The notes: generated by a model from the letters alone, not told the origin. 64,000 nt of DNA from Candidatus Xiphinematobacter sp. Idaho Grape (GCF_001318295.1 NZ_CP012665.1:434001-498000), one strand, 5' to 3'. Positions 49,507 through 59,691 are shown, counted from the stretch's first letter. A program made the numbers and translations.

Positions 49507-50421
49507 ATGAAAGATAGGAAACGTGAAGCTGATTATACATTTAGGCGAATAAACTGGTCTCTAGTGCGAAGTGTTTCCCGCTCGTTGTATCTAAGTTTGC
49601 GTTTGCTACCCCGTAGCGTGCGGCCGCAAATTACTCTCGCCTACCTTTTAGCACGGGCATCAGACACAATCGCGGATGCCTCCTTTGGCGAAGAGGCAGA
49701 TCGCTTAGAAGCGTTGCGACATCTCCGGAAGTCAGCAAGTGATCCAATGGAAAAGTGTGATCCTAGGATGTACCTAGATCTGGCTCGATCACAGGAATAT
49801 CCTGCCGAAAGGCAACTTTTGGAACAACTGCCTGCATTGGTAGAATGCCTACGAAACCAAGTGGATGCTGATATAATCCGGGAGGTTCTCGATTCTATTA
49901 TGGAGGGGCAAATTTTTGATCTTGAGGGTCCACATTTTGAACCGTTTACCCGTGAGCAGCTAGATCGTTACACATCTTCAGTTGCAGGTTGTGTTGGTAA
50001 GTTTTGGACGCGTATTTGCTGTAGACGAATCCCGCAGTTTACCTCTCTTTCAGTTGAACATATGGAGGAACTCGGTGTCCTCTATGGTAAGGGGTTACAG
50101 CTCGTTAATATTCTCAGAGATCGGGATGAGGATGCTACTCTCGGGAGGGTTTATATTTGTGCAAACGACGTGAAGGAACGCTTCTGGGAAGCATGGATGG
50201 CAATGCAATCTGGTATCAAGTATGGGAGGGCTATTAGTCATCCCCTTCTGCGCTATGCCACACTACTTCCCGCCTTAATTGGCATGCGCACCCTTGAATT
50301 GGTCCGCTCCTGCTCTGGAAAAGTTAAAATTTCCCGCAGGGAGGTTCGCCACATTTTGATCACAACGCTACCTGCTCTTTGGAGGGCGGAGCCGAGATGC
50401 CTGCCTTTTACGGAGATTTAG
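49507..50421 (+). CDS. Squalene/phytoene synthase-family protein
   Basis: Head-to-head prenyl synthase fold of 304 residues. The two aspartate-rich motifs are present: ARASDTIAD (Asp53, Asp57) and NILRDRDED near 201-209. RSLYLSLRLLP near 25-35 is typical of the N-terminal helix. It is closest in look to bacterial squalene synthases of the HpnC/HpnD group, but I cannot separate squalene from phytoene activity. No hopanoid or carotenoid gene is next to it. The ATG at 49507 is the natural start. Confidence 0.85.
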   Translation: MKDRKREADYTFRRINWSLVRSVSRSLYLSLRLLPRSVRPQITLAYLLARASDTIADASFGEEADRLEALRHLRKSASDPMEKCDPRMYLDLARSQEYPAERQLLEQLPALVECLRNQVDADIIREVLDSIMEGQIFDLEGPHFEPFTREQLDRYTSSVAGCVGKFWTRICCRRIPQFTSLSVEHMEELGVLYGKGLQLVNILRDRDEDATLGRVYICANDVKERFWEAWMAMQSGIKYGRAISHPLLRYATLLPALIGMRTLELVRSCSGKVKISRREVRHILITTLPALWRAEPRCLPFTEI

Positions 50422-50561
50422 CGCAAACTATCGACAACAAAGTGAGCGGAGAAAAGTATCTTTCCTAAGAGGTCAGGAGAGTAGTTAAGGGTATTGTGGA
50501 TATTTTGACCTCTTGCAACTCGCTGGTCTTTGTCTTTATCCTGCGACGATGGGAGGAGAGG

Positions 50562-53500
50562 ATGTCAGAAAATTCTTTTGTTCACCTTCATGTACATACT
50601 GAGTATTCCCTCTTGGACGGAGCGGTACGTGTTTCGGACCTAGTTGGAACAGCTGCGAAGTACGAAATGCCGGCAGTGGCGATTACCGATCACGGCAACC
50701 TCCATGGTGCTATCGAGTTTTATCAGCAGGCTACTAAAGCGGGAGTGAAACCTATTATTGGGTGTGAGCTCTATGTGGCTCTCGATCAACATAGGGAACA
50801 AAGCATCTCACTAAGAAAGAGGGCTACCTATCATCTTACCGTCCTTGCGCAGAATGAAGAAGGGTATCGGAACTTAGTAAGGTTAGTTTCTAATGCCCAC
50901 TTGGAGGGCTTTTATTATAAACCACTAGTAGACAAGGCACTACTTGCTAAGTACTCCAGAGGACTAGTTGCTCTCAGTGGTTGCCTAAGGGGAGAAATAA
51001 ATTCTCTTCTTGCAGAAGGCCAGGTGGCCTTAGCTAGAGCTGCTGCTGCGACTTATCGAGATATTTTTGGGTCAGAAAATTTTTTCTTGGAGTTACAGGA
51101 CCATGGCATTGAAGCGCAAACACGCTGCAACCTGCATCTCATAGAATTTTCCAGGGATATTGGTGTGGGACTCGTACTTACCAATGATGTTCACTTTCTT
51201 CAACGCTCCCATCATGAAGCCCACGACGTTATGATCTGTATTGGAACTGGCACAATGGTGTACGATGAGAGACGTATACGCTACACCCCAGAGCTTTACC
51301 TCAAGCCTCCACAAGAAATGCGGGGCCTCTTTCCGCATCTGTCTCAAGCGGCAGACAACACTTTGAGGGTTGCGGAGCGCTGCAACCTCAATCTGGAGTT
51401 TGGACAACCAAAGTATCCAGCCTACAAAGCACCTGCTGGAATTACTCGGGAGGCCTACCTCAGGCAATTATGCAAGGAGGGGCTAGAAAGAAGATTTGGT
51501 AAAGATCGAGCTCAACGAGATATTAACCTAAACCGTCGTCTAGAATATGAACTTTCTGTTCTAGAAACGGCAGGATTTGTAAGTTATTTCTTAATCGTCT
51601 GGGACTTCATCTACTTTTCAAAACAGCGTGACATTCCAGTTGGGCCTGGGCGTGGATCCGCCGCAGGATCACTTGTTGCCTATGTCTTGGGCATTACTGA
51701 TCTAGATCCTCTCCACTACGGACTGGTTTTTGAGCGTTTTCTAAATCCAGAGCGCGTAAGTCCCCCAGATATCGACATCGATTTCTGTCAAAACCGGCGC
51801 GGAGAGGTAATTGAGTACGTACGGAAGAGGTATGGGGAACGTTCTGTTGCACAGATTATCACCTTCGGCACTATGGGAGCAAAGAGCGTGGTGCGCGACG
51901 TAGGACGAGTACTAGGCTGGAAATATGCAGATGTCGACCGTATCGCTAAGATGATTCCTAACGAATTAAACATTACTCTCCAACTCGCATCGGAAAAGAA
52001 TCCCGTATTGCGTAATACGATAGAGCAGGAACCGCATATTCAACAACTTTGGGATTATGCCTTGGTGCTTGAGGGTATTAGCCGCAACACAGGCATCCAT
52101 GCTGCTGGAGTAGTAATTGGAGACCGTGACCTCTCCGATGGCTATATCCCCCTCTGCAAAGGAAAGGATAAAGAAATCGTTACACAGTTTCCTATGGGGC
52201 CTCTTACAGACCTTGGGATGTTAAAAATGGACTTCCTTGGCCTCAAAACCCTAACCGTTATCCACGATACCATTTCCTTTATTCGTCACCGTCAACCAGG
52301 CTTTGATATTACTCAGATTCCACCTAATGACACTCTTACCCTTGACCTGCTGAACCAGGGTAAAACTACCGGCGTTTTTCAGTTGGAATCTAATGGAATG
52401 ACAAATACCTGCAAGCGTTTTCAAATTCGGAGCATCGATGATATTATTGCCCTCATCGCTCTGTATCGCCCTGGTCCTATGGATCTGATCAACGATTATA
52501 TTGAGAGAAAAAAAGGACTTAAAAAGATCGAGTATGACCATCCGCTCTTGAAACAAGTTTGTTCGGATACGTTTGGGGTCATGATTTACCAGGAACAAGT
52601 ACAACAGGCAGCAAGCATTCTTGCTGGATATTCTCTAGGGCAGGCGGATCTTTTACGTCGCGCCATGGGAAAAAAGGACAAGGGAAAAATGGCAGAAGAG
52701 CGGCTGCACTTTATAGAGGGATGCAAGCGCACCAATAACATTCCAGAGAAAAAAGCGGATAGTATTTTTGATCTTTTGGAAAAGTTTGCTGGTTATGGAT
52801 TTAACAAAAGCCACAGCGCTGCATACGGACTCATCTGCTACCAGACTGCTTACCTGAAGGCAAACTATCCCATAGAATTTATGTCTGGGCTGCTAAGTAA
52901 CGAAATCAATAACACAGACAAGATCTCTATCTTCGTAGCAGAATGCCAGAGGATGCACTTGAAAATATTGCCGCCGGACATTAACCGGAGCGCTTTAAAA
53001 TTTACTCCTGAGAGTGAACAACAAGCAATTCGTTTTGGGCTCGCTGCTATCAAAAATGTAGGGGAACAGGCCATGTCTTCTGCTATCCAGGAACGTAGTC
53101 GCGGAGGAGCTTTCCGGTGTTTGGAAGATTTTTGCGGCCGAATAGGTCCTCGAACTGTCAGCCGTAAAGTTCTGGAGAGTTTAGTCAAGTGTGGAGCTTT
53201 CGATTGCTTTGGACACTCTAGAGCTTCTCTGTTTGCACATATTGAAACGGCTATGAAGGGAGCGGTATCTATCCATCGAGACAGATCCAGTGGGCAAACC
53301 TCCCTATTTTCTCTAGCTGAAGAAGGGGGTCATTGTACTCCCCAGTGGCCAGTTCCGGAAGTAAAACCGTGGTCATCCCGTGAAACTTTAGCCTACGAGA
53401 AGGAGTTACTTGGGTTTTATGTTACTGGACACCCGCTAGATACGTATCGGATGGCTCTCGCAGGTGATCAGCATGTCACAATCGCTGAGATAAGGCAGCT

Positions 53501-54005
53501 ACCCGAAGGCTCCGCCACACTTAGAATAGCCGGTATGCTCATCTCAGTGGAGGAGAAGTTTACTAAGACCGATGGCAGACCATATGCCATTCTAGTTGTA
53601 GAAGACTTCACCGGTGCTGTAGAAGTGTCCGCGTGGAATGAGGTTTCCTCAAGATTCTCAGGCCTACTGAAGGTAGGTACAGCCGTTTCCCTCCTGACCC
53701 GTGTTATTAAGAGAGAAGAATCCCTGCGTATAACCGTAAGTGATGTTCACCCACTCCAGCCCAGGCCTATCTCTCAACCGATTCGGCTAGGACTTGATTG
53801 GCAGTTGATTAATGAAGGGGTGCTTTGTGAGATACTAGACTCTGTGGTCAGACACCCTGGAAACAAAGAGCTTCTTATCGATTTTATCGATACCAATGGT
53901 AATTCTTGTACTATCCGCGCCGGTGACGAATTCCTTGTCGGAAACGAGATAGCCATCATAAATGAAATCAACCAATATCTTGTCTCACGTGAAGTAGGCG
54001 GATAG
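50562..54005 (+). CDS. dnaE: DNA polymerase III alpha subunit
   Basis: Replicative polymerase of 1147 residues from the ATG at 50562, which has GGAGGAGAGG just upstream; a start at 50496 is not needed. Domains in order are PHP (FVHLHVHTEYSLLDGA), the polymerase palm with GPGRGSAAGSLVAY and the catalytic PDIDIDFC, fingers (GFNKSHSAAYGLICYQTAYLK), then an OB-fold tail with LRIAGMLISVEEK. It is the full-length DnaE1 type. The stop at 54005 is followed by a gap and tRNA-Pro. Confidence 0.97.
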   Translation: MSENSFVHLHVHTEYSLLDGAVRVSDLVGTAAKYEMPAVAITDHGNLHGAIEFYQQATKAGVKPIIGCELYVALDQHREQSISLRKRATYHLTVLAQNEEGYRNLVRLVSNAHLEGFYYKPLVDKALLAKYSRGLVALSGCLRGEINSLLAEGQVALARAAAATYRDIFGSENFFLELQDHGIEAQTRCNLHLIEFSRDIGVGLVLTNDVHFLQRSHHEAHDVMICIGTGTMVYDERRIRYTPELYLKPPQEMRGLFPHLSQAADNTLRVAERCNLNLEFGQPKYPAYKAPAGITREAYLRQLCKEGLERRFGKDRAQRDINLNRRLEYELSVLETAGFVSYFLIVWDFIYFSKQRDIPVGPGRGSAAGSLVAYVLGITDLDPLHYGLVFERFLNPERVSPPDIDIDFCQNRRGEVIEYVRKRYGERSVAQIITFGTMGAKSVVRDVGRVLGWKYADVDRIAKMIPNELNITLQLASEKNPVLRNTIEQEPHIQQLWDYALVLEGISRNTGIHAAGVVIGDRDLSDGYIPLCKGKDKEIVTQFPMGPLTDLGMLKMDFLGLKTLTVIHDTISFIRHRQPGFDITQIPPNDTLTLDLLNQGKTTGVFQLESNGMTNTCKRFQIRSIDDIIALIALYRPGPMDLINDYIERKKGLKKIEYDHPLLKQVCSDTFGVMIYQEQVQQAASILAGYSLGQADLLRRAMGKKDKGKMAEERLHFIEGCKRTNNIPEKKADSIFDLLEKFAGYGFNKSHSAAYGLICYQTAYLKANYPIEFMSGLLSNEINNTDKISIFVAECQRMHLKILPPDINRSALKFTPESEQQAIRFGLAAIKNVGEQAMSSAIQERSRGGAFRCLEDFCGRIGPRTVSRKVLESLVKCGAFDCFGHSRASLFAHIETAMKGAVSIHRDRSSGQTSLFSLAEEGGHCTPQWPVPEVKPWSSRETLAYEKELLGFYVTGHPLDTYRMALAGDQHVTIAEIRQLPEGSATLRIAGMLISVEEKFTKTDGRPYAILVVEDFTGAVEVSAWNEVSSRFSGLLKVGTAVSLLTRVIKREESLRITVSDVHPLQPRPISQPIRLGLDWQLINEGVLCEILDSVVRHPGNKELLIDFIDTNGNSCTIRAGDEFLVGNEIAIINEINQYLVSREVGG

Positions 54006-54071
54006 AACAACAGGGAATGACTTTGCTCTATCTCCTCATTGGGTTACTTGAGAGGAAATTGTGACTTGACC

Positions 54072-54092
54072 AAAAAGGGACACGAGCGTCCC
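54072..54092 (-). terminator. Rho-independent-type terminator downstream of tRNA-Pro
   Basis: On the minus strand a 5-bp stem GGGAC-GCTCGT-GTCCC is followed directly by TTTTT. It lies about 100 bases after the tRNA-Pro 3' end and faces the right way. Confidence 0.5.
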
Positions 54093-54188
54093 ACAAACTT
54101 CACGCGGGACCTTTTGCGGAGCCGCGCGGTGGTGTCCTTGCCTTTATGGGGGCAGGGCCTTGGGGGAAAAAAGGAAACAACACATCGT

Positions 54189-54262
54189 TCGGGCCGGCGG
54201 GACTTGAACCCGCGACCTCTTGAACCCCATTCAAGCGCACTACCAAACTGTGCTACGGCCCG
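54189..54262 (-). tRNA. tRNA-Pro(GGG)
   Basis: Acceptor CGGGCCG/CGGCCCG, D stem GCAC/GTGC, anticodon stem CTTGA/TCAAG around loop ATGGGGT (anticodon GGG), and T stem GCGGG/CCCGC with TTCAAGT. The discriminator is A and CCA is not encoded. It stands alone between dnaE and argC on the other strand. Confidence 0.93.
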
Positions 54263-54369
54263 CAGCGCCCCTTCACCGTTATCAGATGAACGTGAGAGTT
54301 GCAAAGGGGGATTTAAAAAATGAACAAACATGGTGATTTCTGTTTTCAGCTGATTTAGCCTTCCGTCCC

Positions 54370-55407
54370 ATGGTACGAAGACGCGTAGGAATAGTAGGGG
54401 CAAGCGGATATTCAGGCCAAGAATTATGTGCGTTATTGGCACGCCATTGCGGGGCGGAGGTTGCGGCCATGACCTCCCGTCAGTACGAGGGAATGGTGGT
54501 GGGTGCTGTCTTACCAAGGTTGGCAAGATATGAAAGGATTGCCTGCAGCCGTTTTTCCTCTCCATCAGTTTCTGCTCTGCTGGATGCAGGAGTGGAGGTT
54601 GTTTTTTTAGCTTTGCCTCATGGGATGGCTGTACAGTTTGCAATACCCCTCCTAGAGGCGGGCATCCAGGTAATTGATATTAGTGCAGACTTCCGTTTAC
54701 GGGACAGTAGATTGTATCAGAAGTTTTATGGTATGCAGCACCCTGCTCCCCATCTTCTCTTGGAAGCAGTATATGGGTTGCCAGAGTGGCGTGCAGACGC
54801 AATTCGTTCAGCCAGATTAGTAGCCTGTCCAGGTTGTTATCCAACAAGTATCTTGCTACCACTCCTTCCCTTGTTAGCACGTAAGTTTTTACAGCTGGAA
54901 TTCCTCTGTATTGCCAGTGCTAGTGGTGTAAGCGGTGCTGGAAGAAGACCTGAGATTCCCCTTCTTTTCGGAGAGTGCAGCGAAAGTTTTCGAGCCTATG
55001 GTGTTCCTCAACATCGGCATCTAGCCGAAATTGAACAGGAGCTAAGTCTTGTTTCTAGAGAAGAAATGCGTGTCTGTTTCGTCCCTCATCTTCTCCCCAT
55101 ACATAGGGGTCTTCATACAACTATTTTTTCTGTTCCAAGCAAGGACGTGGACGCTACACAAATACAGTTAGCGTGGGAGGAGGATTATACTCAGTGCCCT
55201 TTTGTTCATATCAGCGCTGTTCTCCCCGATACTAAACATGTGAATAGAACAAACCTTTGCAGCTTGGCTATCCGCACTGATCCGCACACTGGAAAATTGC
55301 TTCTTTTTAGCGCAATCGATAATTTGATGAAGGGATCTGCAGGACAGGCCATTCAGTGTTTTAATCTCATGAGTGGGTTTTTGGAAAAAGAAGGGCTTTT
55401 ACCATGA
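54370..55407 (+). CDS. argC: N-acetyl-gamma-glutamyl-phosphate reductase
   Basis: Third step of arginine synthesis, reducing the acyl phosphate with NADPH. It has 345 residues. The nucleotide loop GIVGASGYSGQELCALL starts at residue 7, and the catalytic cysteine lies in VACPGCYPTS near 156. ASGVSGAGR and a late GSAGQAIQ block also match. The ATG at 54370 is clear. The stop overlaps argJ as ATGA, giving an argC-argJ-argB operon. Confidence 0.96.
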   Translation: MVRRRVGIVGASGYSGQELCALLARHCGAEVAAMTSRQYEGMVVGAVLPRLARYERIACSRFSSPSVSALLDAGVEVVFLALPHGMAVQFAIPLLEAGIQVIDISADFRLRDSRLYQKFYGMQHPAPHLLLEAVYGLPEWRADAIRSARLVACPGCYPTSILLPLLPLLARKFLQLEFLCIASASGVSGAGRRPEIPLLFGECSESFRAYGVPQHRHLAEIEQELSLVSREEMRVCFVPHLLPIHRGLHTTIFSVPSKDVDATQIQLAWEEDYTQCPFVHISAVLPDTKHVNRTNLCSLAIRTDPHTGKLLLFSAIDNLMKGSAGQAIQCFNLMSGFLEKEGLLP

Positions 55408-56615
55408 GTACCTTAAAAAGGGTGAAAGGAGGAGTTTGCGCTGCACGTGGTTTCTCAGCAAGTGCAACTTACTGTGGGATTAAGCCTCTCGATCAGGGTC
55501 ATGCAGATCTGGCTATGGTATACTCACAGCGCAATTCTGTAGCAGCTGGAGTATTTACTACAAACCAAGTGAAGGCAGCGCCGGTAAAACTTTCCATGAA
55601 ACACATCCGCTCACGCAGCGCTCGCGCGGTTATACTTAATAGCGGAAATGCCAATGCTTGTACGGGGAGTCAGGGGTATCATGATGCATTACTACTGGTA
55701 GGGGAAACCGCTAGTTTGCTTGGCCTACGTAGGCAACAGATTCTAGTATGCTCCACTGGATGTATTGGAGTTCCACTTCCAATGGAAAAGATTAGACCTC
55801 GCCTGAAATTGCTAGCTCGGGCCCTTAGTCAGACAGGTAATCAAGCTGCTGCTCGGGCCATCATGACCAGCGATACGTATCCTAAGGAGGCAGCAAGAGA
55901 GTTACAAATGGGTGGGATACCTGTGCGTCTGGGTGGTATGGCTAAGGGTGCTGGTATGATTAACCCAAATATGGCGACCATGCTTTGTGTTGTTACCACA
56001 GACGCTGCAATTTCTCCACCAAGCCTACTTAGAGCTCTGCGCAAAGCGGTAGAAGATTCCTTTAACCGTATTACTATAGATGGCGATATGAGTACTAATG
56101 ATACAGTTATTATACTTGCTAATGGAGCAGCTAGAGCTCCCATAGTTAGATCTAACAGTGCAGAATTTAACCTGTTTCTGGAAGCTCTGTATTCTGTATG
56201 CCACGAGCTCGCCAGGATGATCGTATTAGATGGTGAGGGAACCGGTAAATTCGTAGAAGTTGAGGTACAGGGAGCTCGAAATAACGTTGAAGCCCGTCAT
56301 GCCGCTGAGTCTGTTGCCAATTCTCTTCTCCTAAAATGTGCTTGGGCTGGGAATAACCCCAATTGGGGCCGAGTTATGGACGCATTAGGCTACTCCAGTG
56401 CTAGAATCCAAGAGGAACGAGTAGATATTTTCCTTAATCAGCTGCCAATGGTAATGGGAGGTGTTGCTGGTCCGGCATCGTCCTCCAGCTTAAGCAGAGT
56501 CGCAGCTCGCAGAGCATTTCGCGTGAGCATCCATCTGAACTTAGGTAAGGGGCATTATACGGTGCTAACAACGGACTTAACTGAGAAATACGTGCGCCTT
56601 AATAGTAGGGACTAG
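55404..56615 (+). CDS. argJ: Glutamate N-acetyltransferase / ornithine acetyltransferase
   Basis: Transfers acetyl from acetylornithine to glutamate, which makes the arginine route cyclic; it may also act as NAGS. It has 403 residues. The autocleavage threonine lies in MAKGAGMINPNMATMLC near 181-197, where the precursor splits into two chains. The early ATYCGIKP, the middle GDMSTNDTV and the late NNPNWGRVMDALG match the family. It is coupled to argC by a four-base overlap and followed by argB. Confidence 0.95.
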   Translation: MSTLKRVKGGVCAARGFSASATYCGIKPLDQGHADLAMVYSQRNSVAAGVFTTNQVKAAPVKLSMKHIRSRSARAVILNSGNANACTGSQGYHDALLLVGETASLLGLRRQQILVCSTGCIGVPLPMEKIRPRLKLLARALSQTGNQAAARAIMTSDTYPKEAARELQMGGIPVRLGGMAKGAGMINPNMATMLCVVTTDAAISPPSLLRALRKAVEDSFNRITIDGDMSTNDTVIILANGAARAPIVRSNSAEFNLFLEALYSVCHELARMIVLDGEGTGKFVEVEVQGARNNVEARHAAESVANSLLLKCAWAGNNPNWGRVMDALGYSSARIQEERVDIFLNQLPMVMGGVAGPASSSSLSRVAARRAFRVSIHLNLGKGHYTVLTTDLTEKYVRLNSRD

Positions 56616-56625
56616 AAGATCTACT

Positions 56626-57504
56626 ATGGCTCATAACTTGACACTAAACCTTCGCGCCGAGAGCCTAATCGAGGCACTACCCTACATACAGCGCTTCCGT
56701 GGGGACACTTTTGTCGTTAAATATGGCGGAAGCTCCATGGAGGATGAAAGTCAAGTAGAATGCCTACTCAGAGATGTAGTTTTTCTCGAAGCAGTGGGGA
56801 TCAATCCAGTGTTAGTCCATGGAGGCGGGAAGGCCATTACTGCTGCAATGCGTAGAACCGGCCTAACATCCCATTTCATAATGGGGTTACGTGTGACAGA
56901 TAAAAACTCTATCTCTATTGTTGAAAAAATACTGGATACAAAAATTAATCCACGAATTGTTTCGATCATCAAACATTTTGGCGGTAAGGCGATAGGGTTC
57001 TCTGGGAAGGCAATATTCCAAGCAAAGCACCTTCCTCTACTAGCTGTTCCTTCAGGACCCCGAGATACTGGCTTTGTGGGAGAAGTCCACAAGGTACAGA
57101 CTGAAGAAGTTCAACTTGCTATTAAGAGGGAAGTGGTACCTGTGATATCCCCACTGGGATCTTCCGTGGAAGGGTACGCTCTTAACATCAACGCAGACAC
57201 TGCTGCGTCAGCTCTAGCTACTGCGCTCAAAGCTTCCAAGCTCATTTTTGTAAGTGACGTGCCCGGCATCATGCTGAACCCCTCCCTCCCCAAGACTCTA
57301 GTTCCCTCTATCACTTGTAGAATGGTCGAAAAACTGATCAAAGACGGAACTATCTCGCAGGGGATGGTACCAAAGGTTCAGAGTGCAACTCGAGCTCTTC
57401 AAGAAGGAGTTGCAAAGGTCCACCTGGTTTCCGGGGGTCGGAGCCATTGTTTATTACTAGAGATCTTTAGCGACGCCGGTATTGGTACAGAGATCCTCCC
57501 CTAG
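56626..57504 (+). CDS. argB: Acetylglutamate kinase
   Basis: Second step of arginine synthesis. It has 292 residues. Motifs are FVVKYGGSSM near 28-37, VHGGGKAI near 65-72, NINADTAAS near 187 and VSDVPGI near 206. The N-terminal ~20-residue extension before the kinase core resembles the helix of the hexameric, arginine-inhibited form, so feedback control is possible. The gene starts ten bases after argJ. Confidence 0.95.
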   Translation: MAHNLTLNLRAESLIEALPYIQRFRGDTFVVKYGGSSMEDESQVECLLRDVVFLEAVGINPVLVHGGGKAITAAMRRTGLTSHFIMGLRVTDKNSISIVEKILDTKINPRIVSIIKHFGGKAIGFSGKAIFQAKHLPLLAVPSGPRDTGFVGEVHKVQTEEVQLAIKREVVPVISPLGSSVEGYALNINADTAASALATALKASKLIFVSDVPGIMLNPSLPKTLVPSITCRMVEKLIKDGTISQGMVPKVQSATRALQEGVAKVHLVSGGRSHCLLLEIFSDAGIGTEILP

Positions 57505-58217
57505 GAGGAGGCTATAAACGAGAGGCCCTGTGTGTTGGGACTTTGTCTCATTCTACGGCAAACTACCTAGCCAGTCCCTCCTCTGTCCCCTATTGCAGTG
57601 CATACTAGCTGTCAAACATCAATTACTGACTTCTCTTTGGACGAGTGTCAGTATCTTCGGTCTATATCGGTTTGCACTTTCGATTTCGTTTTTTCTCTGG
57701 GAGTTTAGAGAGCAATCATCCCTTGCATACTGATCCGACTGTTTCTGCAATGATGCGGCTGTTCTTCTCGCTAAGAAGGAATTACGTCAAGTACATGCTC
57801 ATACTCGGAATTCAGAATCACGAATATGACTAATCCTCTCTCTGATATTGCTATTTCTCCTTTTCCGGAAATTTCACCCTGGCTCTAGGAAGCTACACTT
57901 CATGCCGATTCACTTCATGCAATTTTCTCTCGAAGAGTTCTGTTAGTGTTGCTATCCTAGCCCCCCACAATAGGACTGCTGCCTCGCAGAGTTTTAATCT
58001 GGTGACTTGAGTACGCATTGGCTGTTGCAGACAGGTTCGTCTGCATGAACCAACATCCGAGGGGCGGGGCTGCTCACCAAGCGTTGTTGGTGGTTGCCGC
58101 GCTACAAGAGAAACATTGAGTCTTCGAGGCTTTACTACGGGATCGGGCTACGTCAATCGCTACCAGCGGTAGAGGAAAGTTGCACACCTTGCATGAGCTG
58201 GCTAGCGCAACTTTTTA
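57505..58217. other. Gene-free region downstream of argB
   Basis: About 713 bases where many genomes have argD or argF. Frames such as 57530-57733 are Ser/Phe/Leu-rich and show no similarity I recognise. No RNA gene is seen. It may be a decayed gene. Confidence 0.45.
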
Positions 58218-58556
58218 TTAGCCGGGTGGCCAAGAAAAGAGGCGACCTCCTAGGAGATGTACATGAAGGTGGGAAATCGTTTGTCCGCTTTCCAAGCCGT
58301 TGTTGATGACCAACCGAAACCCTGTTCTAGCCACGTCTTCGCTCTCGGCTAGGTGAGCAGCTACTAAAAGTAACTTCCCTAGAAGTGCTGCGTGATGTTC
58401 CTTGGCAGAGGCAATACTCGAGATAGTTTCCTTCGGCACAATCAAGATATGGACGGGAGCCTGAGGTCGTGCATCACGAAAGGCAAGTACCTCACTATCT
58501 TCCCATATAATTTCAGCAGGAACTTTACGGGAAATGATTTCTTCAAAAAGATTCAT
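58218..58556 (-). CDS. HIT family (histidine triad) nucleotide hydrolase
   Basis: Small nucleotide-binding protein of 112 residues from the ATG at 58556. It has MNLFEEIISRKVPAEIIWED at the start, HILIVPKETI near 40, and the histidine triad in SHLHVHLLGGR near the end, as in HinT. It is likely a purine-nucleoside phosphoramidase. Its stop lies in the long gap after argB. Confidence 0.9.
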   Translation of the reverse strand: MNLFEEIISRKVPAEIIWEDSEVLAFRDARPQAPVHILIVPKETISSIASAKEHHAALLGKLLLVAAHLAESEDVARTGFRLVINNGLESGQTISHLHVHLLGGRLFSWPPG

Positions 58557-58729
58557 AAACTGCCAATAAGGCTGGGCAAAAGTAAGCACGTGTCACACAA
58601 TCCATCCATTCTCAACCCACGGTGCTCCTAGAGCCCGCCATCCTAAAGCAAAACTTTTTACTCGAGAAGAAGTAGGAGTCGCAAAGGCACTCGCCACTTC
58701 CTTACCGCAGGAGAGGAGAAGGGGCTTCA

Positions 58730-59221
58730 TCATGTTCCGAAGAGTTCTGGCCGCGCAGAAGCCCTTGCACCCTTCCCTTCTAAGGACTTGATCTCTTTAA
58801 TAAAGTCTCCAATTCCCTGAAATTGGCGATAGGTAGACGCATAACGAACGTATGCTATGGGATCTAGTATACGCAGTTTCTCCATCACCTTTGCACCAAC
58901 AGCTTTTGTGGAAATTTCCTGCCCTTGCCCAGCCTCTAGATCCTGAGTAATTTCTTCTATGCACTGCGTAATCTGCTTGATGCTGACCGGTCGTTTCTCA
59001 CAGGCTCTCAAGAGACTGCCCTGGAGCTTGTAGCGATCGAACAGTTCATGGCGTCCATCTCCCTTGACTACCAATAGTTCTGATTGCTCGATCTCTTCGT
59101 AGGTAGTAAAACGTCTCTCACAACACAGACACTCACGCCGCCGCCGGATACTCTCTCCCTCCTTTGAGGGACGGCTGTCGATCACTTTGTCCTCTACAGA
59201 TCCGCATCTCGGGCAACGCAT
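58730..59221 (-). CDS. nrdR: Transcriptional repressor NrdR
   Basis: Represses ribonucleotide reductase genes in response to ATP/dATP. It has 163 residues from the ATG at 59221 (MRCPRCGS). A zinc ribbon with CPRCGS and CLCCERRFTTYE occupies the first 45 residues, followed by an ATP-cone of about 90 residues (LVVKGDGRHELFDRYKLQGSL). No NrdR boxes are seen nearby and no nrd genes lie in the window. Confidence 0.95.
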   Translation of the reverse strand: MRCPRCGSVEDKVIDSRPSKEGESIRRRRECLCCERRFTTYEEIEQSELLVVKGDGRHELFDRYKLQGSLLRACEKRPVSIKQITQCIEEITQDLEAGQGQEISTKAVGAKVMEKLRILDPIAYVRYASTYRQFQGIGDFIKEIKSLEGKGARASARPELFGT

Positions 59222-59691
59222 TATGATTCCTGGGTTTCTAGCAACAGTGTAACGCCCCAACTATACCGGCCCATTATAGGTAACGCTTGCTTTTCGACAA
59301 CCGTTTTTCATTCTTGTATTGACTTCCTGAGTAACTCTTTCCAGAAGGAAATTTTAAGGAGGTGGCGCTTGCCATACCACAGAGTGGATTGTGTGTTTTG
59401 GTGAGACTGATCTCTGGAGGCAACTCCGCATAGTGGCACCCCCTCCAATAGTTTTATGCATTCAGGTTGACAATATTGAGGTAGCGTATAGCAGAGCTAG
59501 AGGTTCCAAGCTACTTGTAAACCCCTTCAGAGTAATTTGTCTCACTCCCCTGGGTTAGGATGCACATGGCTTTTGAGCAATATCGCAGACCACGGCAGTT
59601 TCCGATCCTCAACTTCTGTCCAATGCAATTGGTTACAATCAGATTCTCTTCCTATGTTTCTCGGAGGATATGGAGGAAACTTTTCCAGCTT
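59222..59691. other. Intergenic region between divergent nrdR and fabG
   Basis: About 470 bases. TTGACA at 59467 with TATAGC 14 bases later is a possible but badly spaced promoter toward fabG. A reading frame runs from 59560 into fabG but is not conserved. No other feature is seen. Confidence 0.45.

Noticed and set aside
59467-59492. Promoter TTGACA/TATAGC upstream of fabG
   Set aside because: The 14-base spacer is too short for a normal sigma-70 promoter, so I mention it only in the gap note.
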